In this document: one piece after another, positions 18,256-28,320 of the stretch
Layout: every line of letters begins with the position of its first letter
Position numbering within the stretch: the first letter of the stretch is position 1
Assembly (NCBI RefSeq): GCF_001704155.1
Contig: NZ_CP016294.1
Coordinates: 3,593,501-3,657,500, forward strand
DNA length: 64,000 bases
DNA from: Stenotrophomonas rhizophila
Lineage (GTDB): Bacteria > Pseudomonadota > Gammaproteobacteria > Xanthomonadales > Xanthomonadaceae
Direction of reading: 5' to 3'
Made by a program: the position numbers and the translations under genes
Notes under the pieces: model-generated
What the model saw: only the letters and a program-made list of their open reading frames with translations
Databases searched by the model: none
Told to the model about the DNA's origin: nothing

Positions 18256-19926
18256 ATGAAACGCGAGTACGACTACATCATCATCGGCGCCGGTTCGGCC
18301 GGCAACACGCTGGCCGCGCGCCTCACCGAAGACGCCGGGGTGAGCGTGCTGCTGCTGGAAGCCGGCGGCCCGGACTACCGCCTCGATTTCCGCACCCAGA
18401 TGCCGGCCGCGCTGGCTTACCCGCTGCAGGGCCGGCGCTACAACTGGGCCTATGAAACCGAGCCGGAACCGCACATGGACAACCGGCGCATGGAATGTGG
18501 GCGCGGCAAGGGCCTGGGCGGCTCCTCGCTGATCAACGGCATGTGCTACATCCGCGGCAACGCGCTGGATTTCGACCAGTGGGCCACCTTCGATGGGCTG
18601 GAGGACTGGAGCTACCTGGACGTGCTGCCCTACTTCCGCAAGGCCGAAACCCGCGACATCGGGCCCAACGATTACCACGGCGGCGATGGCCCGGTCAGCG
18701 TGGCCACCCCGAAGAACGACAACAACGTGCTGTTCCACGCCATGGTGGAGGCCGGCGTACAGGCCGGCTACCCGCGCACCGACGACCTCAACGGCTACCA
18801 GCAGGAAGGCTTCGGCCCGATGGACCGCACCGTGACCCCGCGCGGGCGCCGCTCCAGTACTGCGCGCGGCTACCTGGACATGGCCAAGGGCCGTCCCGGG
18901 CTGGAGATCGTCACCCACGCCACCACCGATCGCATCCTGTTCGACGGCAAGCGCGCGGTGGGCGTGCGCTACCTGGCCGGCGGAAGCGCCGAACCGATCG
19001 ATGTCGAGGCCCGGCGCGAGGTGCTGCTGTGCGCCGGCGCGATCGCCTCACCGCAGATCCTGCAGCGCTCCGGCGTGGGCGCGCCCGCATTGCTGGCCGC
19101 GCTCGGCGTGCCGCTGGTGCACGACCTGCCCGGCGTTGGGGAAAACCTGCAGGATCATCTTGAGGTGTACATGCAGTACGCCTGCACCAAGCCGGTGTCG
19201 CTGTACCCGGCGCTGCAGTGGTGGAACCAGCCGGCGATCGGCGCCGAATGGCTGTTCGCCGGCACCGGGATCGGCGCCAGCAACCAGTTCGAGGCCGGCG
19301 GCTTCATCCGCACCCGTGACGACTTCGCCTGGCCCAACATCCAGTACCACTTCCTGCCAGTGGCGATCAATTACAACGGCACCAACGCGGTGAAGGAACA
19401 CGGCTTCCAGGCGCATGTCGGGTCGATGCGCACGCCCAGCCGTGGCCGCGTGCATGCGCGTTCGCTGGACCCCCACCAGCATCCGTCCATCCTGTTCAAC
19501 TACCAGTCCACCGACCAGGACTGGCAGGAGTTCCGCGATGCGATCCGGATCACCCGCGAGATCATCGCCCAGCCCGCGCTGGACGAATACCGCGGCCGCG
19601 AGATCAGCCCCAGCGCCGACTGCCGCACCGATGCGGAGCTGGATGCCTTCGTGCGTGCCCGTGCCGAAACCGCCTACCACCCGTCGTGCTCATGCGCGAT
19701 GGGCACCGATGCGATGAGCGTGGTGGACGGCCAGGGCCGCGTGCATGGCATGCAGGGCCTGCGCGTGGTGGACGCCTCGATCATGCCGCGCATCATCACC
19801 GGCAACCTCAATGCGACCACGATCATGATTGCCGAGAAGATCGCCGACCGCATCCGGGGCCGCGAGCCGTTGCCGCGCAGCACGGCCACGTACTACGTGG
19901 CCGGCGACGCGCCGGTGCGCGGCTGA
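18256..19926 (+). CDS. betA: Choline dehydrogenase
   Basis: FAD-dependent GMC oxidoreductase of 556 residues that oxidises choline to betaine aldehyde. The FAD-binding [13 protein letters not shown] is at the N-terminus, GMC signatures are [15 protein letters not shown] and the segment [13 protein letters not shown], and the terminal catalytic His is in [12 protein letters not shown]. The start at 18256 follows a gag-rich site (aggagacccccgcg). It completes the betTBA operon; the usual TetR repressor betI is not present on either side. Confidence 0.95.
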   Translation: MKREYDYIIIGAGSAGNTLAARLTEDAGVSVLLLEAGGPDYRLDFRTQMPAALAYPLQGRRYNWAYETEPEPHMDNRRMECGRGKGLGGSSLINGMCYIRGNALDFDQWATFDGLEDWSYLDVLPYFRKAETRDIGPNDYHGGDGPVSVATPKNDNNVLFHAMVEAGVQAGYPRTDDLNGYQQEGFGPMDRTVTPRGRRSSTARGYLDMAKGRPGLEIVTHATTDRILFDGKRAVGVRYLAGGSAEPIDVEARREVLLCAGAIASPQILQRSGVGAPALLAALGVPLVHDLPGVGENLQDHLEVYMQYACTKPVSLYPALQWWNQPAIGAEWLFAGTGIGASNQFEAGGFIRTRDDFAWPNIQYHFLPVAINYNGTNAVKEHGFQAHVGSMRTPSRGRVHARSLDPHQHPSILFNYQSTDQDWQEFRDAIRITREIIAQPALDEYRGREISPSADCRTDAELDAFVRARAETAYHPSCSCAMGTDAMSVVDGQGRVHGMQGLRVVDASIMPRIITGNLNATTIMIAEKIADRIRGREPLPRSTATYYVAGDAPVRG

Positions 19927-19963
19927 TGCACAAAATGCGTGCCCGATCGGCTAACCATTGGAT

Positions 19964-20842
19964 TCATCCCGCCGGGTCGGGCAGCGCCGGCGGCCGCCGG
20001 TTTGCCGTCAACGTGCTCCCCACCGACGCCAGCACCGTGCAGCCGATCGCCGCCCACTGCAGGGGCGTGAGGTGCTCGGCCAGCAGACCCATCGCCAGCA
20101 GTGCAGCCACCGCCGGTTCCATGCTGATCAGGATGCCGAAGGTTTCCTTCGGCAAGCGCTTCAACGCCGCCATCTCCAATGACATCGGAATCGCGCTGGA
20201 GACCACCGCCACGCCCAGCCCGAACAGCAGGATCTTCGGGTCCAGCAGCGCCATGCCCGCATGCGCCACGCCCACCGGCACCACCACCAGCGCCGCCGCA
20301 CACATGCCCAGCGAGACCGTATGCCCGGCCGGCAGGTGGCCGGCACGCTTGCCGAAGATGATGTACAGCGCCCAGCACACCGCCGCGCCCAGCGCGTACA
20401 GCACACCGGTCAGGTCCAGCGGCTCGCCGTGGCCCAGCGGCAGCAACAGCAGCAGGCCGGCGGCCGCACACCCCACCCAGACGAAATCGATCGGGCGCCG
20501 CGAGGACCACATCGCGACCGCCAGCGGACCGCAGAATTCGATGGCCACCGCGATGCCGAACGGAATCGTGCGCAGCGCCATGTAGAACAGCAGATTCATC
20601 ACCCCCAGGGTGATGCCGTAGCGGAAGATCGCGCCCGCATCGGCGCGCGTGGTGGTCCAGCGCCACGGCCGGAACACCGCCAGCAGCACCAGTGCGGAGA
20701 AGCCCACGCGCAGCGCGCTGGTGCCCTGCGCGCCGATCACCGGGAACAGATCCTTGGCGAACGAGGTACCCACGGCAAGCGAAGTGACCGAGCCGAGCAC
20801 GGCCAGGACGGGGAACAGCGTGGAGAGGCGCGACGTAGTCAT
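19964..20842 (-). CDS. EamA (DMT) family exporter, RhtA-like
   Basis: Inner-membrane transporter of 292 residues with about ten hydrophobic helices arranged as two EamA repeats, the topology of the drug/metabolite transporter group. The internal pattern (WALYIIFGKRAG, MEPAVAALLAMGLL) resembles the threonine/homoserine exporter RhtA. The transported compound is not known. It converges on betA with 37 bp between the stops. Confidence 0.85.
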   Translation of the reverse strand: MTTSRLSTLFPVLAVLGSVTSLAVGTSFAKDLFPVIGAQGTSALRVGFSALVLLAVFRPWRWTTTRADAGAIFRYGITLGVMNLLFYMALRTIPFGIAVAIEFCGPLAVAMWSSRRPIDFVWVGCAAAGLLLLLPLGHGEPLDLTGVLYALGAAVCWALYIIFGKRAGHLPAGHTVSLGMCAAALVVVPVGVAHAGMALLDPKILLFGLGVAVVSSAIPMSLEMAALKRLPKETFGILISMEPAVAALLAMGLLAEHLTPLQWAAIGCTVLASVGSTLTANRRPPALPDPAG

Positions 20843-20890
20843 CGCGCGAGGATACGCCCAGGCACACGTTGCGAGATACCTGCCGTGTCG

Positions 20891-21370
20891 TTACCCGCGC
20901 ACTGCCGCCTCGATCCTGGCCACGTCGATCTTCTTCATGGTCATCATCGCCTCGAAGGCACGTTTGGCCACGGCCGGGTCGGTGCTGTTGAACGCCTCGG
21001 TCAGCACGCGCGGGGTGATCTGCCAGGAAAGCCCCCACTTGTCCTTGCACCAGCCGCAATCGCTCTCCTGGCCACCGTTGCCTACGATGGCATTCCAGAG
21101 GCGGTCGGTCTCGGCCTGGTCGTCGGTGGCGATCTGGAAAGAGAACGCCTCGCTGTGCTTGAACGCCGGCCCGCCGTTCAAGCCGATGCAGGGAATGCCG
21201 ACCACAGTGAACTCCACGGTCAGCACATCGCCCTTTTTGCCGCCGGGAAAGTCGGAGGGCGCGCGGTGCACGGCCTGCACCGAACTGTCTGGGAAGGTGG
21301 CTGCGTAAAACGCCGACGCTTCTTCGGCGGTCCCGTCATACCAGAGGCACAGGGTGTTCTTGGCGATCAT
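20891..21370 (-). CDS. PhnB-like VOC family protein
   Basis: VOC protein of 159 residues of the PhnB/3-demethylubiquinone methyltransferase-annotated group. Diagnostic segments are LCLWYDGTAEEASAFYAATF, VGIPCIGLNGGPAFKH and GWCKDKWGLSWQITPRVL. Such proteins are of unknown biochemical function despite frequent methyltransferase names. The start at 21370 is chosen because homology begins with MIAKNTLCLWYD. The 311-bp gap upstream is shared with the divergent siderophore receptor gene and holds a Fur-like palindrome. Confidence 0.88.
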   Translation of the reverse strand: MIAKNTLCLWYDGTAEEASAFYAATFPDSSVQAVHRAPSDFPGGKKGDVLTVEFTVVGIPCIGLNGGPAFKHSEAFSFQIATDDQAETDRLWNAIVGNGGQESDCGWCKDKWGLSWQITPRVLTEAFNSTDPAVAKRAFEAMMTMKKIDVARIEAAVRG

Positions 21371-21510
21371 CACCGTTTCCTGGGATCGGGCTCCGGCCCG
21401 GGTGAGACCAACGGTAGGCCCGCCGATGTTAAGCGCTGGTAGGTCCGGACCCTTGATCGGGACCCACCCCCCACTTGCGACCGGTAGACATTGCGGATAG
21501 GACTGATTCG

Positions 21511-21523
21511 CATTACCATAATG
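21511..21523. promoter_or_regulatory. Fur-box-like palindrome
   Basis: The perfect inverted repeat cattaccataatg lies about 160 bp upstream of the TonB siderophore receptor start inside the otherwise featureless 21371-21681 gap. Its AT-rich ATTA/TAAT arms resemble a Fur box, fitting iron control of the receptor. Confidence 0.5.
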
Positions 21524-21681
21524 AGATCCCGTTCGCGCCAGGGAGGCGCAGCGGCGATCAGTTGCCAACGCCCGTGCCTGTTTTCACGGCACCCGCCAGC
21601 CGCGTACTGCCCCCACTTTGACTGCAGCGCCCGGCATCCGAGGATGGCCGCCTGGTGCGCGCCGCCGCCCAGGAAACGCTG

Positions 21682-23859
21682 ATGACCCGTACTTCCGCTC
21701 TGCCGTCCCGCACCTTGCCGCAAGGCCGCCTGCCGCAGGCGCTGTTGATCGCCTTGGCCACCCTGGCTGCGGCTCCCGCCTTCGCGCAGGACATCGGCGC
21801 CGACGCCACCACGCTGGACAAGATCGTGGTCAAGGGCGAGCGCGCCGAAGGCTATTCGGTTCGCAAGACCTCGGCCGCTACCCGCTTCGACCTCGCCCCG
21901 CGCGAGATCCCGCAGTCGATCAGCATCATCAGCCACCAGCGCATCGAGGACCAGAACCTTGATGACATCATCGACGTGCTGGCCAACACCACCGGCGTGA
22001 GCAGCACCCAGTCCGATACCGAGCGCACCGAGTTCTACTCGCGCGGGTTCTATATCGACAGCTACCAGTACGACAACCTGCCCACCCAGATGGTGCAGAA
22101 CTGGAGCTACGGCGATTCCGGCCTGGACCTGGCCCTGTACGACCGCGTAGAAGTGGTGCGTGGCGCCACCGGCCTGCTGACCGGCGCGGGCAACCCGTCG
22201 GCGTCGGTCAACCTGATCCGCAAGCACGCCGACAGCGCCGAACTGACCGGCAGCGTGTCGGTCAACGTCGGCAGCTGGGGCCGCACCCGCAGCACCGTGG
22301 ATGTGACCACCCCGCTGAATGCCAGCGGTTCGGTGCGCGCGCGCGTGATCGGCAGCTACCTCGATACCGAATCTCAGATGGACCGCTACGACCAGCACAA
22401 GACGCTGGGCTATGCGGTGATCGATGCCGACCTGACCCCGGACACGCAGCTGAGCGTGGGCTACGACTACCAGCAGAAGCGCGCCAACGGCGCCACCTGG
22501 GGCGGCTTCCCGATGCTGTTCTCGGACGGCAGCCCGACCCCGTATGACAAGACCTTCAACTCGGCCGCCAAGTGGACCTACTGGGACACCACCAGCAAGC
22601 GCGCGTTCGCCACGCTGGAACACGGCTTTGCCAATGACTGGAAGGTCCGCATCGGCGCGACCCATGACGAAACCAAGGCCGACGATAAGCTGTTCTACCC
22701 GGCATACAACGACTGGGTGAGCGGTGCCTCGCTGTTCGACCCGGTGACCGGTGCCGGCGTGTCCCCGTCGGCCGGCTTCTACAACACCGAGCGCAAGGTC
22801 GACGCCGTCGACGGTTACGTGGAAGGTCCGTTCCAGCTGTTCGACCAGGAACACAAGGTCATGGCCGGGCTGAGCTACAACAAGCGCGACTACGCCAACT
22901 ACGGTGACTACCAGGTCGGTGGCCCCGGCCTGCCCTGGGATCCCTTCAGCAGCTACCTCGGCTGGAACGGTGACATTTCCGAACCGAACTGGGTGGGCAC
23001 ACTGCCGCTGCAGAGCGAAGGCACCATCACCCAGAAGGCCGGCTACGCCGCTACCCGTCTGTCCTTGGCCGATCCGCTCAAGCTGATCCTCGGCGCGCGG
23101 TACACCGACTGGAAGAGCGAGGGCGAAGGCTCGGATCGTTCGCACAAGGAAACCACGCCTTATGCGGGCCTGGTCTACGACCTCAACGACACCTGGACCA
23201 CCTACGCGGCGTACACCGAGATCTTCCAGCCGCAGACCGCGCGCGACCGCAACGCGACCTACCTCGATCCGGTTGACGGCAAGAGCTACGAAGTCGGCGT
23301 CAAGGCCGCCTGGTTCGACAACCGTCTGAACGCCTCTCTGGCCGTGTTCCGCATCGAACAGGACAACGTGGCCCAGATCACCAATGAGCCGATTCCGTCG
23401 CGTCCGGGCGAGTTTGCCTACATCGGCGCACGCGGCACCGTCAGCCGAGGTTTCGAGCTGGAACTGAACGGTGAACTGGCCCCGGGCTGGAACGGTACCT
23501 TCGGTGCCTCGCGTTACGTGGCCAAGGACATCAACGGCGCGGACATCAACACCAACCTGCCGCAGACCACCATCAAGCTGTTCACCAGCTACACCCCGCA
23601 GGCGCTGAGCGACCTGACCGTCGGTGGCGGCGTGAACTGGCAGAACGGCATCTACTACCCGGTGCCGGCCTACGGCCGCATCGAGCAGGAGAGCTACGCG
23701 CTGGTCAGTGCCTTCGTGCGCTACCGCCTGGCCCCGCAGTTCAGCGTGCAGGCCAACCTCAACAATCTGCTGGACAAGGAATACTTCTCGCAGATCAACG
23801 GCTACGGTGCCTACGGCGACGGCCGCAACGGCTCGATCACCTTCACCTGGTCGTTCTGA
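21682..23859 (+). CDS. TonB-dependent siderophore receptor
   Basis: Outer-membrane receptor of 725 residues with a signal peptide ending at AFAQ. The plug domain carries the siderophore-type motif around residues 60-90 (PREIPQSISIISHQRIED) and the region YDRVEVVRGATGLLTGAG found in FhuE/FpvA/FoxA-like receptors. The 22-stranded barrel ends in FTWSF, the terminal aromatic BAM signal. It imports a ferric siderophore using TonB energy; the ligand is unknown and no siderophore biosynthesis genes are in the window. The start at 21682 is preceded by aggaaacgct. Likely repressed by Fur. Confidence 0.92.
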   Translation: MTRTSALPSRTLPQGRLPQALLIALATLAAAPAFAQDIGADATTLDKIVVKGERAEGYSVRKTSAATRFDLAPREIPQSISIISHQRIEDQNLDDIIDVLANTTGVSSTQSDTERTEFYSRGFYIDSYQYDNLPTQMVQNWSYGDSGLDLALYDRVEVVRGATGLLTGAGNPSASVNLIRKHADSAELTGSVSVNVGSWGRTRSTVDVTTPLNASGSVRARVIGSYLDTESQMDRYDQHKTLGYAVIDADLTPDTQLSVGYDYQQKRANGATWGGFPMLFSDGSPTPYDKTFNSAAKWTYWDTTSKRAFATLEHGFANDWKVRIGATHDETKADDKLFYPAYNDWVSGASLFDPVTGAGVSPSAGFYNTERKVDAVDGYVEGPFQLFDQEHKVMAGLSYNKRDYANYGDYQVGGPGLPWDPFSSYLGWNGDISEPNWVGTLPLQSEGTITQKAGYAATRLSLADPLKLILGARYTDWKSEGEGSDRSHKETTPYAGLVYDLNDTWTTYAAYTEIFQPQTARDRNATYLDPVDGKSYEVGVKAAWFDNRLNASLAVFRIEQDNVAQITNEPIPSRPGEFAYIGARGTVSRGFELELNGELAPGWNGTFGASRYVAKDINGADINTNLPQTTIKLFTSYTPQALSDLTVGGGVNWQNGIYYPVPAYGRIEQESYALVSAFVRYRLAPQFSVQANLNNLLDKEYFSQINGYGAYGDGRNGSITFTWSF

Positions 23860-23890
23860 GGTAGCACCCGACCGTTGGTCGGGGTGGCCG
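23860..23890 (+). repeat. SMAG/REP element
   Basis: GTAG-headed palindrome with core cccgaccgttggtcggg, starting one base after the receptor stop codon. Confidence 0.8.
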
Positions 23891-23897
23891 GTAACAA

Positions 23898-23928
23898 GCA
23901 GAAAGCCGGGCCAAGCCCGGCTTTCTGC
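23898..23928. terminator. Bidirectional hairpin between two receptor genes
   Basis: A perfect 14-bp stem (gcagaaagccgggc / gcccggctttctgc) with a 3-base loop lies between two convergent TonB-receptor genes. The T-run is weak, so it may stabilise mRNA ends as well as terminate. Confidence 0.8.
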
Positions 23929-23948
23929 GTTTCAATCTGCGTTTCAAT
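23925..23948. repeat. 12-bp tandem duplication at a gene end
   Basis: The unit ctgcgtttcaat occurs twice in direct tandem, and the second copy runs into the stop codon of the minus-strand receptor gene. It looks like a slippage duplication. Confidence 0.75.
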
Positions 23949-26818
23949 CAGAACCGCAGGTCCGCGCGCAGGTACCAGTAGCGCCCGCGCGGGATGTCGT
24001 ACGTCGACGCGTCGTAGCCGTTGAGCGAGCACGACAGGCAGATCGGCGGATCCTTGTCGAACGCGTTGTTCAACCCGGCGCTGAGCTGCAGGCCCTTCAT
24101 CCAGTCGAATTTGTAGCCCACCTGGAAGTCGTGGTACGTGGTGGCTGCAAGTTTGTTGGTCCCGCCGGCCTGGTCACTACACACCGGGAAGCTGGACGCG
24201 TCGCCGCACTGTTCGGTCAGCTCGGAAATGTGCCGCACGGTCCACGACGCGTTCCAGTTGGCCAGGGTCCAGCCAATGGTCGCGTTGCTGGTCCATTCCG
24301 GAATGGAGCTGTTGACCACCTCCACGCCCGGTTCCTGCGGCTGGCGCTGGCCTGCCGCCCCCAGCGCCTCATAGCGGCCCACGAACGTGTTCTGCCAACC
24401 CAGCTTGAACTGGCCGATGTCGCTCTGCGGCAGCGTCCAGAACAGGTCCACGTCCCAGCCGTCGGTCTTGATCGAGCCCAGGTTGGTGAGGCGGTTGTTG
24501 AAGCCGCTGACCGCACCGGTGGACGCACGGGTGATGCCATCGCAGTACAGCGCGTCCAGCGTGTCCACGCACAGGTCAAGCTGGGTCTGCGCGTCGATGG
24601 CCTGGATCGCACCTTCGATGTTGTGGCGGTAGAAGGTCACTTCCACGTCGAAGCGCTCGGACCACGAGGCGTTGTTGCCGAACCACGGGCTCCACACGAA
24701 GCCGGCACTGAAGCTGCGCGAGGTTTCCGGATCCAGCTGGTCATTGCCGCCGGTGGTGACCGAGATCTGCGAATTCGCCTGCTGGAAGCCAGTCGGCACG
24801 CCCAGCGCCGCGCAGTTGGCCGCACTGCCGCGCGGCGGCGTGCCGCCCAGGCCCACCGAGCACGGATCGAACAGCTGCAGATCCGCGCGCGCGGCCGAGC
24901 CGTACAACTCACCGATGGACGGGGCGCGGAAGCCTTCGGCATAGCTGGTGCGCAGCACGAAGTCGTCGGTCACCTGCCAGCGCAGGCCGTACTTGGGCGT
25001 GAACTCGCCACCGAAGGTGGAGTAATCCGAATAGCGCCCGGCCAGGCTCAGGTCCAGCTTTTCACCCAGCGCGCTCTTGGCGAAGATCGGCACCGCCAGT
25101 TCGAGGTACACCTCGTTGACGTCGTACGAACCGGAGGTCGGCAGCGACGGCACGCCGTTGTAGTGGCCGCGCACCGTGATCGGATCGGGCTGGTATTCGC
25201 CTTCGTACTTGCGGTACTCGTACCCGGTGGCGAACGACAGCGGGCCTGCCGGCAGCGTGAACAGGTCGCTGCTCAGGTTGGCGGTGAACAGGGTGAGCTC
25301 GTTCTGGCTGCGGTCGTGCACCACCGGCTGGATCCAGTCCAGCATCGGCTGGGTAATGGTGCCTGGGCCGCCAAAGATGTTCAGCGGCACGCAGCCCGGG
25401 GTGGCCGCGCAGATGGCCGGATCACCCAACGCGATGTTGGCGTTGTAGATGTTGTAACTGCCGTAGTTGGTCTGCTCGGCCTTGTTCTTGCTGTACATGC
25501 CGTTGACGTCCCACGACCAGCTGCGATCGACGGCCTGGAACAGGCCCACCAGCCCGGTGGCGAAGTAGGTGGTGTTCACTTCCTGCTCGAAGATGCGCGG
25601 CCCGCCTTCCACCGGGCGGCGGCCGATCATGCTCAGGTTGCTGGACGAATCCAGGTCGAACCCGAACGGGTTGTACGGATTGAGCGCGGAAATCACGATG
25701 TTGTCGGCCAACGGGTTGCCGGTGGCGCCATCGGGGCCGAAGAACAGCGGCTCGGGGCCGGCCTGGTTGGTCGATTCGCGGCGGTTGGCCAGCGCCTTGA
25801 TGTACCACTGCACGTTGTCGGTGATGTCGAAGCGGAACTGGCCGAAGATGCCCTTGCGCTCGGACGGGGTCAGCAGCAGGTTGTACTCGGCGAAGTTGAA
25901 GCGGTCCGCCGTGGTGAAGCAGTGGTAATCGTCGGTGCGGTCGCAACCGCCCACGCCGTTGAAGGTGGGATCGGTGGCGCCGGTGTTGGGCGTGATGTTG
26001 TAGGCGATGCCGGTGTTCGGGTCGGTGAACATGAAGCGACCGGTCGGGGTGGCCGAGCTGCCGAACGACAGGCCCGTGCCGGGAACCGGATAGCGCGACT
26101 GTTCGCGGGTGTTGGCATACACCGCGTCCTGCTTGGTCCAGCTGGCGCCCAGGAACAGGCTGTAGCGGTCGCCACTGGTGCCCCAGGCCAGGTCCACGCC
26201 CTTCTGGGTGCCATCTCCCTTGCTGTACTCACCGTAGTTCACGGTGACCTGGCCGCCATCGAACTCGCGGCGGGTGATGATGTTGACCACGCCGGCAATC
26301 GCGTCCGAACCGTACAGCGACGAGGCGCCGTCTTCGAGCACTTCAATGCGCTCGACAATCGCCAGCGGAATGGTGTTGAGGTCGGTGGCCGCGCCCACGC
26401 CGGACGCGGAGGATTCGTTGACCCAACGGATGCCATCGACCAGCACCAGCACGCGCTTGGCGCCCAGGTGGCGAAGGTCAACCTGGGCAGAACCGGCGCC
26501 CACGCCGCTGCCATCGGGCGGAAAACCGAAGTTGCCCGACGAGTTGAACTTCGCATTCAGCGCCGAACCGGAACCGGTCAGCTGCTGCAGCACCTCGCCG
26601 ATGGAATTCAGCCCGGTGCGTTCGATCTCGCTGCGGGTAAGGGTCTGGATCGGCACCTGGCCTTCGACCTCGGCGCGCTTGATGCGGGTACCGGTGACTT
26701 CCACCCGGTCCAGTTCGGTGGTGGTGCGGGTAGCATCCTGCGCGGTGGCAAGGGTGGGGACGGACAGCAGGCACAGCGCTACGGCAGCCGCCAAGGGGCG
26801 GTAATGCAGGTTGTTCAT
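23948..26818 (-). CDS. TonB-dependent outer-membrane receptor
   Basis: Large TonB receptor of 956 residues with a signal peptide ending in TLATAQ at about residue 27. The plug starts with [18 protein letters not shown], the pattern of the large Xanthomonadaceae receptor group that imports oligosaccharides, peptides or other nutrients. The barrel ends in YLRADLRF, the aromatic terminus. No enzyme or transporter genes lie beside it, so the ligand cannot be guessed. The start at the ATG at 26818 is chosen because it gives a normal signal peptide; the frame stays open 315 bp further upstream. It is probably driven by a promoter in the 203-bp gap before the next gene, in which I see no clear operator. 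Confidence 0.92.
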   Translation of the reverse strand: MNNLHYRPLAAAVALCLLSVPTLATAQDATRTTTELDRVEVTGTRIKRAEVEGQVPIQTLTRSEIERTGLNSIGEVLQQLTGSGSALNAKFNSSGNFGFPPDGSGVGAGSAQVDLRHLGAKRVLVLVDGIRWVNESSASGVGAATDLNTIPLAIVERIEVLEDGASSLYGSDAIAGVVNIITRREFDGGQVTVNYGEYSKGDGTQKGVDLAWGTSGDRYSLFLGASWTKQDAVYANTREQSRYPVPGTGLSFGSSATPTGRFMFTDPNTGIAYNITPNTGATDPTFNGVGGCDRTDDYHCFTTADRFNFAEYNLLLTPSERKGIFGQFRFDITDNVQWYIKALANRRESTNQAGPEPLFFGPDGATGNPLADNIVISALNPYNPFGFDLDSSSNLSMIGRRPVEGGPRIFEQEVNTTYFATGLVGLFQAVDRSWSWDVNGMYSKNKAEQTNYGSYNIYNANIALGDPAICAATPGCVPLNIFGGPGTITQPMLDWIQPVVHDRSQNELTLFTANLSSDLFTLPAGPLSFATGYEYRKYEGEYQPDPITVRGHYNGVPSLPTSGSYDVNEVYLELAVPIFAKSALGEKLDLSLAGRYSDYSTFGGEFTPKYGLRWQVTDDFVLRTSYAEGFRAPSIGELYGSAARADLQLFDPCSVGLGGTPPRGSAANCAALGVPTGFQQANSQISVTTGGNDQLDPETSRSFSAGFVWSPWFGNNASWSERFDVEVTFYRHNIEGAIQAIDAQTQLDLCVDTLDALYCDGITRASTGAVSGFNNRLTNLGSIKTDGWDVDLFWTLPQSDIGQFKLGWQNTFVGRYEALGAAGQRQPQEPGVEVVNSSIPEWTSNATIGWTLANWNASWTVRHISELTEQCGDASSFPVCSDQAGGTNKLAATTYHDFQVGYKFDWMKGLQLSAGLNNAFDKDPPICLSCSLNGYDASTYDIPRGRYWYLRADLRF

Positions 26819-27021
26819 TCGCTCTCTCTCCAAAGGAATGGCTTGCTGGGGCCGCCTCGCCTCCCCCTTGAAGCGCGGCAGCGTCTCCTTTGTAAACAAC
26901 CTGTAAAGATGAAGGCGTGATGAAAGTGTGGATTTCACGCGGACGTTACGGATGCGGCACCGAGCGGCCGATCTGAGCCGACGAGCGGCTGCGCAGCAGC
27001 CGAATCCCGGACGGAAGCGCC

Positions 27022-27627
27022 CTATTCCGTACGGCAGCTCAAGGCGGTACCCGACCATCGGCACTGCAGGTGTGTGGCAGAAGGGGTGTCGACCTGCACG
27101 GGGATGCCCTGCGCCCGCGCGGCCCGCACCCACGCCTGGCGGTTGCGGACATTCTGGAACTGGTACGACCCGACCAGCGACACCGCACCGGCGCGCTGGG
27201 CAGCACTCTGGTCCGGCAGCTGATTGCCGTAGGGGTCGCGGCTTTGACCCGTGACATAGCCGGCCCGGCGGTTGCTGTTGCCGTCCATGGAGTAGACCGT
27301 GCGGGAGCGGTCAGGCCAGACAAGGTCGACCCGCAGCGGCCCCATGCCCAACCTGTCGTACAGCTTCAGCCTGCGCTCGTGCAGGTTCATCGACAGCTCG
27401 TCGAGCCATTGGTAACCGGTGGTGGCCCCAGCCAGGTGGCGGGCCAGCTGCGCGCCAAGGCGGGTCTGCAGCACAGTGTCCTGCGCCACTGTCACCGCGC
27501 TGAGCTGAGGCAGGGTTCGCTCGTGGTCGGCAACGCGCACCCCAACGGAAACCGCCGCCAGTGCGGGTGCGCACAGCAGTACGCACCCCAGCACAACAAA
27601 AGCGAGCAAGCAGCCAAGCGACTTCAT
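27022..27627 (-). CDS. Exported hypothetical protein
   Basis: A 201-residue protein not assigned to a family. The N-terminus is a signal peptide (MKSLGCLLAFVVLGC... ending near ALAA). The mature part has a region with tyrosine and arginine-rich segments (DRSRTVYSMDG, GQSRDPYGNQ) and two cysteines near the end (LQCRWSGTALSC), perhaps forming a disulfide. No membrane helix follows. It lies upstream of the receptor gene on the same strand and at the border of a lower-GC patch. Function unknown. Confidence 0.6.
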   Translation of the reverse strand: MKSLGCLLAFVVLGCVLLCAPALAAVSVGVRVADHERTLPQLSAVTVAQDTVLQTRLGAQLARHLAGATTGYQWLDELSMNLHERRLKLYDRLGMGPLRVDLVWPDRSRTVYSMDGNSNRRAGYVTGQSRDPYGNQLPDQSAAQRAGAVSLVGSYQFQNVRNRQAWVRAARAQGIPVQVDTPSATHLQCRWSGTALSCRTE

Positions 27628-27653
27628 CGCGGTGCCCCCTATGCGTTGCTTCC

Positions 27654-27851
27654 TCAATCGTCCTTCGGATACAGCTCAACCGATAGGCCTATCCCGGCCG
27701 CAGCGATCCGACCGAGCAATGCGCTATGGAACTGAAACCCACACAATCCGCTCAAGAACGCACTTACATAGAACTCAACTTCGCCACCCGTCTCCACCGG
27801 GCTACGTATGAAGTCGTCGTACTGGCTGATCCTCTCGAGGCACCGCTCCAA
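27654..27851 (-). pseudogene. Fragment resembling the C-terminal half of a DUF4279-type protein
   Basis: A 65-codon frame opens with TTG directly after an in-frame TAG and reads LERCLERISQYDDF, then GGEVEFYVSAFLSG and LGRIAAAGIGLSVELYP. That order (amphipathic helix, beta strand, helix, closing strand with a D/E-L-Y end) is how DUF4279 domains finish, but the first half of such a domain is missing. A possible remnant of the N-terminal half lies in another frame around 27857-27930. DUF4279 proteins often accompany toxins as immunity-type partners. Recognition is from memory of the family pattern, so confidence is low. Confidence 0.35.
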
Positions 27852-27930
27852 CTATATGAAGTATTCGGTCCGAATCTGGCCGCAGTTAGCCTGATTTCCA
27901 TACAGGACATGAATCCGATGCTATCTCCAC

Positions 27931-28320
27931 TCACTTCGCACCGCACTTCTCTCGAACCCGACTTAGGACACGGGTGTGAGCATCACTTTTCTTCAGCTTG
28001 GCTTCGAGTCCACTGCACTCAAGCCTGACGCCGCCCCCCCCGGGATATACCAGCAGCGCTCCTTCAGGATCAACACCGTCCAAGTAGAGAACTGCGCAGC
28101 CATCCCCATCGACTGCAATCCGGACCGCCCTGGATCGAAGATTGCTCAGCTCCTGACTTCCAGATTCGCACATCGCGCCGTAGTACAGGCCACTCATGTC
28201 TCCATATATTTTCTTGGAATCAAGCTCCCCCTTAGTTCCATCATCGCATGCAGTCAGCAGCGTAACGACCGATGCAAGAGTGATAACCGACCGAACTCTG
28301 CTACGCAAACTTCCTGCCAT
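27931..28320 (-). CDS. Small putative lipoprotein
   Basis: A 129-residue protein with a lipoprotein signal: basic start, hydrophobic stretch and lipobox LLTACDD near residue 25; Asp after the Cys in such positions can favour inner-membrane retention. The mature part has several cysteines (GAMCESG, GDGCAVLY, RLECSGL, REKCGAK). No family recognised. Its start overlaps the end of the upstream gene by 20 bp, so they are likely co-translated. The sequence is less GC-rich than the flanking genes. Confidence 0.62.
   Translation of the reverse strand: MAGSLRSRVRSVITLASVVTLLTACDDGTKGELDSKKIYGDMSGLYYGAMCESGSQELSNLRSRAVRIAVDGDGCAVLYLDGVDPEGALLVYPGGGGVRLECSGLEAKLKKSDAHTRVLSRVREKCGAK

Noticed and set aside
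26940-27020. A possible terminator hairpin ggctgc-gca-gcagcc near the end of the 27022-27627 gene
   Set aside because: Short stem without a T-run; the region is GC-rich and such hairpins are expected by chance.
27726-28028. A 100-codon plus-strand frame in the low-GC patch
   Set aside because: No ribosome site or motif, and it runs opposite the coupled minus-strand small genes.
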